From NCBI GenBank assembly GCA_037043015.1, contig CM073322.1, forward strand, positions 30,178,864 to 30,242,863: 64,000 bases of DNA, written 5' to 3'. The stretch's first letter is position 1. Each line of letters begins with the position of its first letter. A program made the translations under genes and the position numbers. Of the stretch, positions 22,859 to 35,914 are shown piece after piece. A model generated the notes under the pieces. It worked only from the letters and a program-made list of their open reading frames with translations, was not told the origin of the DNA and did not search any database. The DNA is from Bryum argenteum (lineage: Eukaryota > Streptophyta > Bryopsida > Bryales > Bryaceae).

Positions 22859-25800
22859 TCACGTGGACGCCAGATTATGCGCCATGTACGCAGCACTCCG
22901 TCTCTCTGCACGCACACCACACTTCAATCAGCCCGGCCCACGTCACAAAGCCAACCCAAACCATCGTCTAACATATTACCACACCCTCGTTACAGCACAC
23001 TACTCACCTCCAGCAGCGACCAGCTTCTCCACACGTGCCACGATGTGCTTCCCGTAAGTGTACTTCTTCAGTGCGTGCAGGTGAACACGGATGCGGCCCA
23101 GCAGCAGCTCGCGTTGTGACTCGTCACATGTTTCCAGCACCTTCTGAACCACGTAGTTGGCAAACTGATCTTTCATCATTGCCTGCACAACAACAAATCC
23201 TCAACCTTGTCAGTTCCTTCCATACCGACCCCACCCTGATCATCACGTACACTGACTGAGATCGCATGACAGGCCAATCCACGAAACGGATGTGCGATCC
23301 CCAAGCACTAACTCTACCCATCAACCACACCGCATGCATTCTTCGAGGCATTCCCCGAACACACGCCCATGTTTATTATGAGTACTTTCGTACCCTCCCA
23401 CTTTACCTGCAAGGGCTCGTTCTCGTCGGTTTGCCCAAGCATTTCATCGATCAGAATCTGCCGCTCCACTGGCCCACCGTACTCCAAGCACTTCTCCACC
23501 ACGTTCGATGCAAACTTGTGCTGACTCATTTGTACAATTTGTCCAGCCAGCTTCGTTATGATCTCCCTCCTTTCGTGATCTTGTCCATGCTCCAGTACAT
23601 GCTGAATCGTACAACCACATCCGTACATCAAGTCAGCACATCAATGCCACACATACCGAAACAAAATCAGCTGTACTCTCACAACTTCTCATGTTCACAA
23701 CCCTTCCACAAATACGACCTCCACCCTCTCAGGCACCAAAATACTCACCTGTACAACGTAGTTGCCATACTGGTCTTGAGCAAGTGGACATATGGAACGC
23801 AAAATTTCCTCCATGATCCCCTTCTGCTTCTGCTCGTCCGTGCAGTGCTCCAGAACCCTCTGCAATCACCCAACAACCATCGCATTCCTCAATATACGAA
23901 TAAATCACTACTTCAGTCGCTGAACGTTCCCGCCTATATAAACAACTGGAACTGCAACCATTCCATGATGAATCAACGAAAACTACCGCGGTTGGTGCAT
24001 TTACAAATGGATCCACACCTGCTACAACCCCTCACCGAGTCACTTCAAACAAGTCGTCATTAAGTTACGGTCCCTGGATCTACCATCTAGCCCAACCAGA
24101 TCCGTACCACCAGAACTCTCTACACATGCGAAGTCGACATAAACAAGGAATTTACAAGAACATCGCAGTTGACCGTGCTCTACCTGTATGACCCGGCACC
24201 CATATGGATGCGTCGAAAGCGTCACCACCTGATTGTAAAACGCCGAGATTATGAAGTGGATTTTGTCGGGGGGCACGCACTCGATGCACTTCTGCACCAC
24301 GTGGTTCCCGTTCTGATCCCGCACGCACCGCATCACGTGTCCATCCAACTCCGACACCAACTCTGTCTGTTGGTCCACATCCACCACCTCCAGCGCCTAA
24401 CCACATCCCAGAACACACAAAACCGTCAACCTCGTCCTCATCCACACCAAACCTCTGTCTTCATGGTCCACTTCTAAAGAAGCCCCATCTCCAGAAATCA
24501 CTGCCGAAACTCTTGTAATGAATGAATATTTAACGTTCACCACAATCTTTCTCCTGCACCCGCCATACTTACCTTCTGAATCACCCGGCACCCATACATC
24601 TGCAAACTCAGCACCAACACATGCCCCACCAACTGACTTGCCAACTCCCGTCGCTGCTGCTGAGTCCCATGCTCGAAGAACTGCCAATTAACAATACAAG
24701 ATCACCCTTTCAGCCTCCACCACCAACACAAAAGCACGGCCCAAGCTGGACAGAAGGCTCCACACGAGCATTTGACTCCTTCCCCATTAAAGCACCAGCT
24801 CAAAGACTTCCAACAGAACCACGTCCAAAATCGATCTTTCAAACCCCTCCTACCTTCTGTATCACATAGTTGCCGAACACGTCCGTCATTAGCGTCAGGG
24901 CTCGTGGAAGCACTTCCTGAAACACCATGTTCTTGTCCTCCGGAGTTGCAGTCTCCAATTTCTGCTGAATGAACCTACTCCCATGCTGATCGGCACTGCA
25001 CTCAATCACACATAGCACCGTCAGTGGCTGGAACTACCAATGTCTTACAATCCTCTGAACCACATCGTTGCTACTAAACCAATCCGAAACACACAACTAC
25101 CACCATACTTCGGCTCGCCATCTGAGTCCCGAAATAAATGGCACTGCCGCGACCCGAATCACATATCACATGTCAACAACTCATACCTGAACTCGACCAC
25201 GTGGCCTGCGATATCCGAAAGCTCGAATCTCCTCGTCTTGCTGTTCTTAAATTCCTCCAACAGCGATGACCCTCGCACCTCCTCTGTAGCCTCGCTTGCC
25301 TTCTGCCCCTGCCACCCTGCATAGCTCGTCCCACTCCCACCTCCTATGTTCCCAGAACTCGTCCGCGATGCAGACGACAGCCGAGCGTTGCGCTCATCGC
25401 GCCTCAATCCAAATCCACCAGCCCCCACTGGCGACCCAGGCAGCACCGGGCTCGTCAACGGTGAGTTGTTGAACGCGACCATGCCCACTCCCGGAGGACT
25501 CCCGTAGTACGCAGGGCTCACCGACCCGCTCTTCTGGCTAGCGATTGGTATCCCCATCGATCCCGCCCGACCAAACTGCGACTTCTGCTCTGCGCTGTAA
25601 CCCAGCATCGCGCTCAGCTGGTTCTTCTGGAGCTCCACCATGTCCACATAACCTCCACCCCCATAATTCCTCAGCAGAGACGGGTCTATTGCAGCAGCTG
25701 CGCGAGCCTCTTCCATAGATCGAACATACTGCAGATACAGAGGGTCGTGCATCTGAGGCGCTGCTTGCCCCGCGTACTTGTACAGGTTCTGCATATCCAC

Positions 25801-28097
25801 GGCTGCTTGCGCAGGAGAACCGGCCACCCCGCCTCTCACACCCATGCTCGCCAGTGCAGCAGCCGTCGCGGGATCAAACACCTGCGGTGGGTACCCACCC
25901 ATCATCGGAGCAAGCATTGCAGGGTTCACGGGGTAACCACCCAGCCCATACTGCGGACCATACACACCCGCCGAGTTCAAGTTCGCATAATACGGGTTCT
26001 GCTGTGCCATGTACATCGCCGCAGCCGCAGCAGCATACATGTTCACTTGATTCGCGCCACCCTGCAGATTCCCTTGCAACCCACCTGCTTGACCTTGCGC
26101 GCCGAACTTCGCCTGACCACGATATCCCGACTCCAGCTGTTGCTGCTGCTGTAAAGCCTGCGAATAAGCCAACGCCTGCCCCGACCACCCCAACCCCTTG
26201 TAAACACAGACTCCACTCATCTTCACCGCCCACAGTAGGACGCCCACTCATTATCTGTGCTCAACACTCGTACAGCATCCCATGCAATGACAAACAAGGG
26301 ACACCAACATCCATCAGACTCACCTGCGCAGCCTGCGCCTGAGCTTGAACTTGTTGCTGTTGCGCAGCCAGCTGTGCCCGCTGCTGCTGCTGGCGTTGCT
26401 GCTGCTGCTGTTGCTGGAGCCGAGCCTGCTGCTGCTCCTGCTGTTGCTGCAGCTGTTGCTGCTGCTGAAGGTGCTGCTGATGTTGTTGCTGTTGTTGCAT
26501 CAAGTCCTTCTCCTCCGCAACAGTACTGGATCCCTGCATGTCAGACATATTCAATCCTTGCATCGCCGCCATCAGGTCCGCTTTACTTGCACTCGCCGAC
26601 CTGTTCATCTGAAGTGCGTGAGCAAAATCTGCAGCACTCGCACTTGCGGCACGACCCAGCCCCAGGCTCCTGCCCTCCGAGCTCTGGAAACTCATGCTTC
26701 CTCCTGTAAGCCCTGCTCCACGAACAACCTCTCCCGCTATCAGTTCACCCCTCCCAAAAATTGCACCCACCGACACCGATCATCACTCAGAGTACAAACT
26801 CATTATGTCAAATTTTACATACCAGAAACTCCACCCATCCTCGCCAAACCCGGACTCGCGGACCGCACATTTCCTGTCAATGAGATCTCTGGTGTCGGGA
26901 TTCTCGGCACCGGCGCCACAGGTCCCGAAGACTGGTGCAGATTCGACACTCCAGGAATAGGGGTTGTAGACCGAGACCCCATACCGCCTCCGCCGGCATT
27001 TGCATCCCCAGACGCCGACTCTCGCAGATGGGCCATCTGCAGGTCCAACACCGCACTTGCCGCCTCACTCTCATCGTTAGCGGCTCTGCTCGACGACCTC
27101 GACAGGTGATACACAGGCGACGGAGTTCGGGGAAAATCCGCCTGTCACACACATCCACATTCACGTTCTTAATCTTAAACTCATAACCACTCTCCGCTTC
27201 CCATTGTGACCAATCCCCAAATTCCAACACCCCCAACACACCCACCCACCAAAGAATCAGCACCCAGCCAGGCTATTGTGTAGCGCCCTCCATGAAGTCA
27301 GACATACGACCCCAACCTTCACGAACAGAAAACGTTACATCATCCATCCATCCATGGACCTCACAATCCCCGACCTAGATTGACATAACTCTATTGCTCT
27401 TGCGTACCTGAATGCGATCCACTAGGCTCCTCGGCCGGGGACCCAATCCCGATGACAGACCAGCATAACTGTCCCCTCGTTCTGCCCAGTCGCTCGACAC
27501 CGTTCTTGCCAGGGCACTCATCGGCGAGTTGTCCTCCTCCGGAGCCTCTGGCTCCTCCCTGTGTGTCGGCAACACCGGCTGGCTCGAAAACAACGACCTG
27601 CTGCTGCTGTCGTCCTGCGAACGCAGCTTCTTCTTGTCCCCGTACCCGCCCGCTCCCATCCCGGATTGCAATCTCTGCGCCAGCCGATAGTTGTTCCACG
27701 AGATCAATGGCGGCGGCAGCCGAGGGTTCAGATTAATGTTGTTGTAGTAGTACACCAGATACTTGGGATCAGCCCGCTGCGCTGCCTCCGAGTCCAACAC
27801 CTCTTCCTCTCCCGTCGGCGAGTCCGAATTGCGCGGGCTCGTCGGCATATCGAACAGCCCGCCCATCGCTGCCAGCGACCCCTCCACGCTGGGAGGAGCG
27901 CTGCCGCTCCGCTGCGGTACGTGCCCAGAGTTCAGAATGTTGTCGAACCGGGTCCGCCCTTTCAGCAGACGCCCCAACTCGCTCACTCCATCCAATGTCT
28001 GCGAGCTCCCATTCTCGGTCCGCATTCCATCACCCAAACCCCCCATGTTCCCCCTCATCCCTGCCGCCATCATAATCACTGGACTCTCTGACACCAT
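22859..28097 (-). CDS. Pumilio/PUF RNA-binding protein
   Basis: Eleven exons give 1122 aa in one frame: 28097-27408, 27141-26823, 26703-26324, 26175-25187, 24995-24854, 24680-24573, 24396-24184, 23859-23749, 23601-23407, 23182-23008, 22905-22859. The last exon is tiny. A frame left open at 23008 hits TAG in what reads as a GTGAGT donor, and splicing to 22905 instead restores the usual AAGERR ending. The N-terminus has plant PUM signatures ([33 protein letters not shown]). Exon 3 ends in a polyQ tract. The PUM domain (about 765-1105) has eight repeats with base-contact triads SR-Q, NY-Q, CR-Q, NH-Q, CR-Q, NY-Q, SN-E and NY-Q, predicting UGUANAUA-type 3' UTR binding and post-transcriptional repression. 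The start could instead be 28172 in the same frame. Confidence 0.93.
26324..26505 (-). repeat. CAG/CAA repeat encoding polyglutamine in PUF protein
   Basis: About 60 codons, mostly CAG and CAA, encode several Q runs broken by H, L, R, E and A, immediately before the exon-3 donor. The antisense strand reads as a false Leu-rich frame. It is a likely site of length variation. Confidence 0.9.
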
Positions 28098-29350
28098 TCC
28101 ACTATTCGCATCTCCACACTCCCCCTCGCTCCACCACCCTGCCGCAATCAATACGTCACCGACACCTCTCAAACCCCCCTTTCAATTTTCCTACAGACCC
28201 AACGTCTCGCTAGACGCTATTTGCCACGTCTTGACTTTCGTCATGCCATTACCTCCAGCCTCTGCAGTCAGCTCACGCTGTTGAGTCAATCCCAGCACAT
28301 CAACTCGATCCTTTACACTGCAATCACACTGTCCACGCCGCAGAATTCACAAAAATCTTACCCTACGTGGCGTCGAGGAAGCTTCATATCTACGGCTCAA
28401 AAAGCCCTATCACTCAGTCCGACAACTTACTAATAAGCTACGTTGAGCTTCTCCGCAAGTCACCTTGTCCACACGGCAACTGCTAGTGAACCTCTTATTA
28501 CACAGACAGCCGTGCCAATGTCTACTGTTCAGACAGAATTAAGAAACCTTCAGATCCACAGCATTGTGCACGTCCCACTAACTAAAGAATCTCAGTGCCA
28601 CTACCTAAACGCAACACGACAAACTTCAAAGACTCGATTTTGAAACAAAAACTCAGCGAGCACTGAAACACTGCGAGCTCTCACAGAAGTATAAACACAA
28701 TCCCACGCAAAACCTTACTATTGTGTGATCGAATACAAGAATGCATTTACGGGGAGGAATTAGGGCACCAGCTAGTCCAAACTGGCGAAGGTCGAAATTC
28801 AGTCGACTATAGAGACGGAATTCAAGCCAAAACCTGAAAAGGTGATCACGCTCGTGGACTGTGGATGCAACACATGGCCGCAGCAGGATCTCAACCTCGT
28901 GTACAAGGGCGCATGGACCAGAAGTGGAATGAGGAGAAGAAGGAGCAAAACATGGAGCACAGCTAACCTGGGAAATGGAGGAGAGGAGACAGGGTGAGGG
29001 TCGGCGGCCACGGTGACAGCAGAACAGCACGCAGCGTGGCGAGAGTAGAGTGGAAGTGCAGCTTGTCCTTGGCTATGGCGCTTTCGCTGCTCCTCCTCTG
29101 CAGCAGCGCAGCCCGCAATCGAAGCGCACACTTCCACGGAGCTTTTGGTTTGGTCTCCGCATTCGTTACGGTACGCCTCTCTGCACCGTAAGATCCTGCA
29201 TCGCACGGTCCTCCTGCAGGCATCTGGTGTTAGGGAAACGGGCGGGTACCGGGTCCTACCTTACCTGCCGTCAGATCGTCCCACCCCCGGTGCTGCCCCC
29301 CACCGTCGATTGCCCCCATCGGCGCCTCCAGGAAAGGTGAGACTCTAATC
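28098..29350. promoter_or_regulatory. PUF 5' UTR and promoter region
   Basis: GC-moderate sequence upstream of the PUF start. Several open frames lie on both strands, but none has a recognisable domain. A long leader, perhaps with an intron, is likely for this family, but its ends cannot be placed. Confidence 0.35.
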
Positions 29351-29714
29351 GCTTTGCTAATTTTGATTAGCCCATTGTAATATGTCGTCGAGGCCTTCAC
29401 ATTCTGTTTTCTTCCCCCCTCCTTGCTTCGTAGAATTAATTCTTCAAGATGCTCATTCTCTTTTTTGACTCGGATGGTACCTTCAGAGAGGATATTTTGT
29501 TTCAACAATGCCAGCTTTTGTTCTCATTGCTTAAAAGATTTTGTTCTCATTGCTTGAAAAGCCATCAATCATTCTATAAAGACGTGCACTAATTATCACT
29601 ATATTATACTTACGGCAGAGTAGATTAATGCATGATAAGTTATCACGAAAGAAGGTAAATAGAAAAGATCGAGACGAGATTCGAAACTTTAGATTTTTGT
29701 TCGATTTGATCATT

Positions 29715-30420
29715 TTAAAGTGAGGTTCTTTTACGTGTCGGTGGCTTTTTTCAGCATAGTCTAAGGTAGGTAGGTGATAATCCTCACAACAACAAATTCC
29801 TCAATTACAGTCACACTCAAATATTGGTTGCAAGTAACCCACAAGACAACAAACTCAATATTGGTTGCAAGTAACCCACAAAACAACAACTGCTCCATTG
29901 CAGTCAGTGATAGGTTCTTTTACCTGCCAGTGGCTTTTTCAGCATAGTCCAAGGTAGGTGTTAGTGATAGGTTCTTTTACCTGCCAGTGGCTTTCTTAAG
30001 CATAGTCCAAGGTAAGTAGGGTGGTAACCTACAAAACAACAAACTGTCCCACTGCAGTCAACAATAGAGTCTTTTATCTGTTGGTGGCCTTTTTGTGTAT
30101 AGTACAAGGTAGGTGAGTGGCAATCTACATAGCAACGGAATGCTTCATTATGATCACATGTTGTTAGTAATCTACACAACAACAAACCTCTCCATTGCAC
30201 TCAATGGTAGGTAGTCGGTAATCTACAGAACAAGGAATTGCACTTAACGTTAGATTCTTTTATTTGTTGGTGGCCTTTTTAGTATAGTCTTTGGTAGGTG
30301 AGTGGTAATCCACGCAACAACGAATTGGTCCATTACAGTCACATGTTAATTGTTAATTATCTACACATCAACTAAGCTCTTTAATGCAATCAAATGTAGG
30401 TTGTCGGTAATCAACATAAC
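29715..30420. repeat. Diverged long-period tandem repeat
   Basis: The module GTTCTTTTACCTGCCAGTGG, followed by CTTTTTNAGCATAGTCCAAGG, recurs about five times (near 29727, 29911, 29964, 30067 and 30249). The copies are separated by CAACAACAAA-rich spacers that also repeat. The period varies from about 55 to 180 bp. No coding potential. Confidence 0.75.
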
Positions 30421-33400
30421 GAAAGCCACTGACATGTAATTTTGAGTGAATACTTTATTTGCTTCGCACGAGAATAATTTGGAAATTGGCTTCCTCACTT
30501 GTACGTTTTTTATTAAGGCCTATCCTATTATAGATTGCAATCTCTTAAAAGTTTGATGTGTGACGACTTTAGATATTTGAATTGCTTCTATTTGTTTCTT
30601 CATTTAAAATGAAAGAATCAAAATTATCTCAATACAAGATTAGTTCCTTATTTTCTCTTTCACCACATGAAGCACTTGTTTTGTCCTTCTTCCATGTATG
30701 AACTCAAAGTCTATTCCTAAATGTATCTATATAGTTTAAAATTTGAAAACAACATAATGAATTTCATTATACAAGGAAACGTTCTTATACCAAAGTTCTA
30801 AAGCAAATATGACATTCAATATTGGGACAAGAGTAAATGAATAACTATATTAAGTACATGCATACAATAGTGTTCTTTGTGTTGACTCGGAAACAAACAA
30901 TTGTACATCAAAAACGTAACTATTTTGTGAAATTGTCGTTCTTATGTATTGATTGTTGATGATCACAATTACACTATTTGTGAGGTAGATACTATCAATG
31001 AAAATATACAATATCAAGAAGTAAGTCGACAAACAAACAATTATAAATATTGAACAATTATGAGTGGTTTAATAAGTATATTGAGAAATTTAGCATGTGT
31101 GTCATAGAGCAATTAGATATGGATTGAAGATGCTTATTTTGACTATGTATAACGCGGATAAGTACATCAGGATATGATAAATATATGGTACTTTAAATAT
31201 TGGTCGCTTGGATATTGATGTCATGTTCATCCCCTTAGTTGTCCATCCCAACATCTTCAGTAAAATTATTATAGTGTGCACATTGACTTCTAAATTAAGA
31301 TCAAATCAACATTTGCATCAAGAGGCATTCTCAATTGTTTGTCCTTTGAGCATCCAACGACATTTCAACCTCTTCATTGGGAATACTTTAGAGCACGACG
31401 TGAATTACATGTTGTTTGTAAATTGAGATCAAAACTTGTTGGACCACAAGGCATTCTCAACTTTTTGTACTCCAACATATAACAATATGTAAATAGTGAA
31501 GTGCGCACCGTGAATTATGGATTGTTTGTAAGTCATGAACTAACCTTGTTGCGGTAGGAGGCAACGTCTGTTGTTTGTTTTTTGGACATAGAAGGACATT
31601 CCAACCTCTAAACTGAGAAAGTTGTTAGTAATGGGCATCGTGAATGACGGGTTGTTTGTAAATTGAGATCAAATATGTGCACCAGGAGGCATTGTCAACT
31701 GTTTGTTCTTTTAACATACAACGACATTCTAACCTCTTGAATGAGAATACTATAGTACATACCGTGAATTATGGGTGATTTGTAAAATCTATTGCGGTAG
31801 GAGGCAACCTCAATTGCTTGTCCTTTGGACACATAACAAGTATATTCTACATCTCTTGAATGAGGTATATATGTGCTATTTGGGTACCAATATTCCAAAG
31901 AAAATGTTTTTTTGTAACCATCATGTACTCAATAAAACAAAGACATAATATAGTCTAGTTGTTGTAAAATACAGATAACATGCTTCCATACAATATTGGT
32001 AGACTTGACCATCATCTACTAGGCCATGATCATCGTGTACTTTCCCAGTCATGGAGGACATAAGGGTCATTTATGTAATTATTTTCTTTGACAATTGTCC
32101 CTCAACTCGAAAAGTCAAGTATACAATGACATTTTTCAATTTTCACTCCACTCATTGACTCAATTTTCATCTCTCATGGCTTTTTACCTCTAGTACAAAG
32201 CAATTTTAACACATAAAAGCCTAAAGGACCATTTTGAGGTCAATTAAAAACTTCCAATTATTTATACACTTGAACAATAAAGAATTTTAACATTAAGCTG
32301 GAAGACTTAGCAATTTGTGCTGTATAAGCATTCAAATGAAAATAGGCCTGTTTTACTATGAGAAGTTTTTGTCCTTCCTTGTAGACCAATTAGCTTTAAA
32401 TATTGGCATTCCATTAGTTGCCCCTTCAAGTGCCCACTATTAAAATTCTTGAACATTGGCAACAAGAGTGAGAGGATCAAACGCAAATTACTTTGTCAAA
32501 CCCTATATTTCCTAGTCAAAGTAGGTATTTCAATATCTACTTATGTTTGCTTTTAGTCACTTTTTAGTTTACCATGTGTTGAAGTGCAAGTTGAAAGTTT
32601 ATTATAGCATCCCTTTATTTCAAAATTTCCAAATTCATTCCCATATTTTTCATTGTTAATACAAAGTTTTGAATATTTGAACACCTTCGCCTGTTACTAG
32701 CCTCCATAATTGTTCTGTATACTTCCAATACTTGTAAGTTGAACAAATAAATCATATGGAACTCTATTCTAAAATATATTTTCCAAGAAGTACCTTGTTT
32801 CTCTCTTTGCAAGAAGTCATAATGCTTGGTCAGAGTGTGCTGCCTAAAATACTTTGAAGTACTTGATTTCCATAAAATTATATCTATCTTTCAATGTTAA
32901 TATATGGTGAAAAAATCCGAAAATAATTGTAGAGTATCTAATACTAGTGCTTTACAAGATCCTATTGTTAATATTTGGCCATCATCTTGAGATAAAAAGT
33001 AATTCATTGGCCTTCTCATTTAGACGTAAAGTTGAAAGTTGCTACCCCTTTGGGGTATTTGGGCCATTATTAATTTCATTATTTAGTGTCACCGGTATGC
33101 TTCCACCTCGGAGGGGCTACGGTAATAGGGGGTTGCCGCATCTACACTCATCCAGAAGGCACATTCATCCAGAAAGTACATTCATCCATAAAATACATTC
33201 ATCTATTAGCAAGGAGACGCGTTTACACCAAGCAAAGCCACGATGCTCAAGTGTTTGGCAATTTGAAACAGAGCGCATTTAGGGTTTGGTTTTCGAGGCA
33301 ATTGTCAACCAGTTCCCGATCTCTCTAGCTTCTCGGAGTCCGGAGATTCGCAGGAAAACACTCAATTCTTGGGGAAACTAGAACAGAGAAAAGAGCTTCT

Positions 33401-33436
33401 CGGAGAAAAAGGAGGTTAGAAGCCGGATCTGCTGCG
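30421..33436. other. AT-rich intergenic region upstream of the V-ATPase gene
   Basis: Mostly featureless. Positions 31205-31870 hold about four to five diverged copies of a ~130-155-bp unit containing GTGAATTATGGGTTGTTTGTAA and an AGGAGGCATTCTCAACTGTT-like segment. Positions 33146-33211 have four ~17-bp units of the form ACATTCATCCAGAAAGT. They lie just upstream of the V-ATPase leader and could be promoter sequence. Confidence 0.5.
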
Positions 33437-34463
33437 ATGGGGTTTTATTTGTGGTTGCGTGCGTGGTTACATGCGTTGCTGTACATGTCGCCATATCTCT
33501 ACTCTTCCATCGGAATCGCTGTCTCAATTGGCATTTCCGTTCTTGGAGCTTCCTGGTAAGTAATTTTGAGTCCATGGGCTTTTTTTCGAGAACGTGAATC
33601 GAGATCGGTGGATCTTATTATTGCGGTGATGTTTTTGAGCAGGGGGATTTATATCACCGGGAGTAGTCTGATAGGTGCAGCAGTCAAGGCTCCCCGAATC
33701 ACGACGAAGAACCTAATCAGGTAATTCAGGAATTCGTTTCATTGTTTTATGATTGTCTGTTACGATTGTTGACTGCTAATCGAAGTTGTGTAATTGTGTG
33801 CAGTGTGATTTTCTGCGAAGCAGTGGCTATCTACGGCGTGATTGTAGCCATTATATTGCAAACGAAATTGGAGTCAACAAAGCAGCCCTTTCACCCGGAT
33901 TCCATGCGTGCTGGCTACTCCATTTTCGCGTCGGGGATGATTGTTGGCTGTGCAAATCTTCTGTGCGGGTTAGTGACTTTCCTTTAGCTTGATTTCACGA
34001 CTGGAGGAAGTAATTACACTATTCTTTTTCAATTTTCTGGTGTCTCAACCCCGTGGAGAGCTACAATTAACTTTCAGAATATATCCTTCAAATATGTAGG
34101 GTGTGATTGAGTTTCCGTTATGGTTCATTTCAAACTTCATGTGACTATTTGAGCACTGACGGATTTAGTAGTGCCGGTTCGATTTTAAGGAAGCTGGTAG
34201 TTTATGATTTTACAGATGTCCTGGTCTGGTCATCGAAGTTTGATAGCTTCTGAAGGAATTGAGCTTTTCTATTCGTGTCTTGTGGCAGGCTATGCGTGGG
34301 TGTCATAGGCAGCAGCTGTGCACTGTCAGATGCTCAGAACTCCACTTTATTCGTCAAGATTTTAGTTATCGAAATCTTTGGGAGTGCTCTTGGTCTCTTT
34401 GGAGTTATCGTGGGTATCATCATGTCTTCTCAAGCGACATGGCCCGCAGCTATTCAAGCCTGA
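33437..34463 (+). CDS. VHA-c'': V-type H+-ATPase proteolipid subunit c''
   Basis: Four exons (33437-33555, 33643-33720, 33804-33968, 34289-34463) join into 178 aa with canonical splice sites. The family is about 180 aa in plants. The product is a membrane-embedded rotor subunit of the vacuolar/endomembrane proton pump. Two related hydrophobic hairpins are visible, with the putative proton-binding acidic residues in FCEAVAIYG (Glu71) and [13 protein letters not shown] (Glu149). The [22 protein letters not shown]-terminal helix and the [19 protein letters not shown] loop are diagnostic of c'' as opposed to c. The ATG at 33437 is chosen because it opens the conserved N-terminus. No defects are seen. 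Confidence 0.95.
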
Positions 34464-35914
34464 AGCCTTTTGTAGATAATTTGATTGTCACTGAACCTAC
34501 ATTCTGCAGAATGATGGCGTGCTAAGAGGTATTGAATTGATACTCACTCTGACAGCCGTCAGCTCAGTCTTCTCGTCAGGATCAACTCGGGAAGGTTCAA
34601 TCAGCACGAGAGTGTATTTCGCATGTGTGCCCACCGGTTAGTTAGAAAATCGGTAGCGTGAGCAAATGCAATTACTGCAAGTTGATTTAACTTCGATAGC
34701 ATTGTATCTGCACTTGTGCGAAGATTCTTGTAGACACTTAGGTCATTAAAAAGTGTATGAATGTCATTAATTTGAAATGATCAGTATATTTGTAGTTTGT
34801 TTTTAAGTCTCTTTTGTCTATCTGAGCTGAACAGCAACGACGTCAGGCGGTATGCTTCATAGAAAGTTGCATCGATTGTGAAGTTTTGGCAAAACCATCT
34901 TCATGCTATATTACGTGCAGAATTTGAGGAACATTAATGTGCTGGAATGTTACATGGCCATCAGTTTCACGTGTAAATCAAGTCATATTGGGCTCAGTAT
35001 GTACCCATCTCATTTACGTGTGATAGTGTCTAGGTTGTATTTCGGCGCAAGAAAATGTTCAGAATACTTCGATCACAGGTCCTCAATGCACTGTTCACAC
35101 AGAGCAGTGTATGGAATGCGTGAGAATAGTTGGGGGGTTTTGTACCCATTCGCGAACAATGTTTCTCTTGAACTTACCAATTCGTTTCTCTTGAAGTTAG
35201 GATATGGAGCTCAGTAAAGCATGATGTTGAGTTTTGGAGCAATTGCTCACATTCATAAGAACATATCAATGATACCTTTCAACCTTTTATTAGACCATCC
35301 CTTCTAAAGCACTGGAAGGCCTCCCCAACCTATCGAAATCAAAACTTCTCGTAGACACTCCTGTCCTTTGTGAAACTCCTGTGGCCTATAAAGATCAGTT
35401 TACAAGTCATCGAGATGCAATCGGTACAGAAAAGACTTGACACAAAAGGCAACCTTTGAAGCCATTGAGAGATACACAAATCCAAAATCTTGGATGAAGT
35501 TGGAAAACAAATTGACAACAGTACGCCATGTCCATTTAGAACAGACTCAATGACGATTCTCTGGCGGTGTTGCACGTGGACGTGTTCATATTTGGAACCA
35601 AGATTCAAGTACAAGAACATGCAGCAGATTGTGTACATCCTCATCGGAATTCTTAACCCCTATAAATACTCACGAAATTCCCACACGATGCTTTGGCGTG
35701 AGAGTATCTAGCAGCCAATGCTACAGTAAGTGGACGCAGAGCAGGTCAAGCTTTGATTCAACCACCACTATCGACTCAACCTCCGCTTCAGAAGATTGGC
35801 ACATGCTTTGCTTTATCGATACAGTGCTTCAGGGTTTAAGGGTTCAGGACTGGACGAGCTCAAGTTCGAACGTACGATGCAAGCTCTAAATTAAGAGGAG
35901 AGCTCTGTCAACGA
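34464..35914. other. Convergent 3' region between V-ATPase c'' and DHHC genes
   Basis: Should contain the 3' UTRs of the two convergent genes. No clear poly(A) signals or recognised coding sequence. Open frames of 60-104 codons here carry no known motif. Confidence 0.4.

Noticed and set aside
23266..24063. 265-codon plus-strand open frame
   Set aside because: It is antisense to PUF exons 7-9 and their introns. The minus strand gives perfect PUF repeats, and this frame has no motif.
26345..27109. 254-codon Leu-rich plus-strand frame
   Set aside because: Antisense of the PUF polyQ exon; the Leu runs are the complement of CAG repeats.
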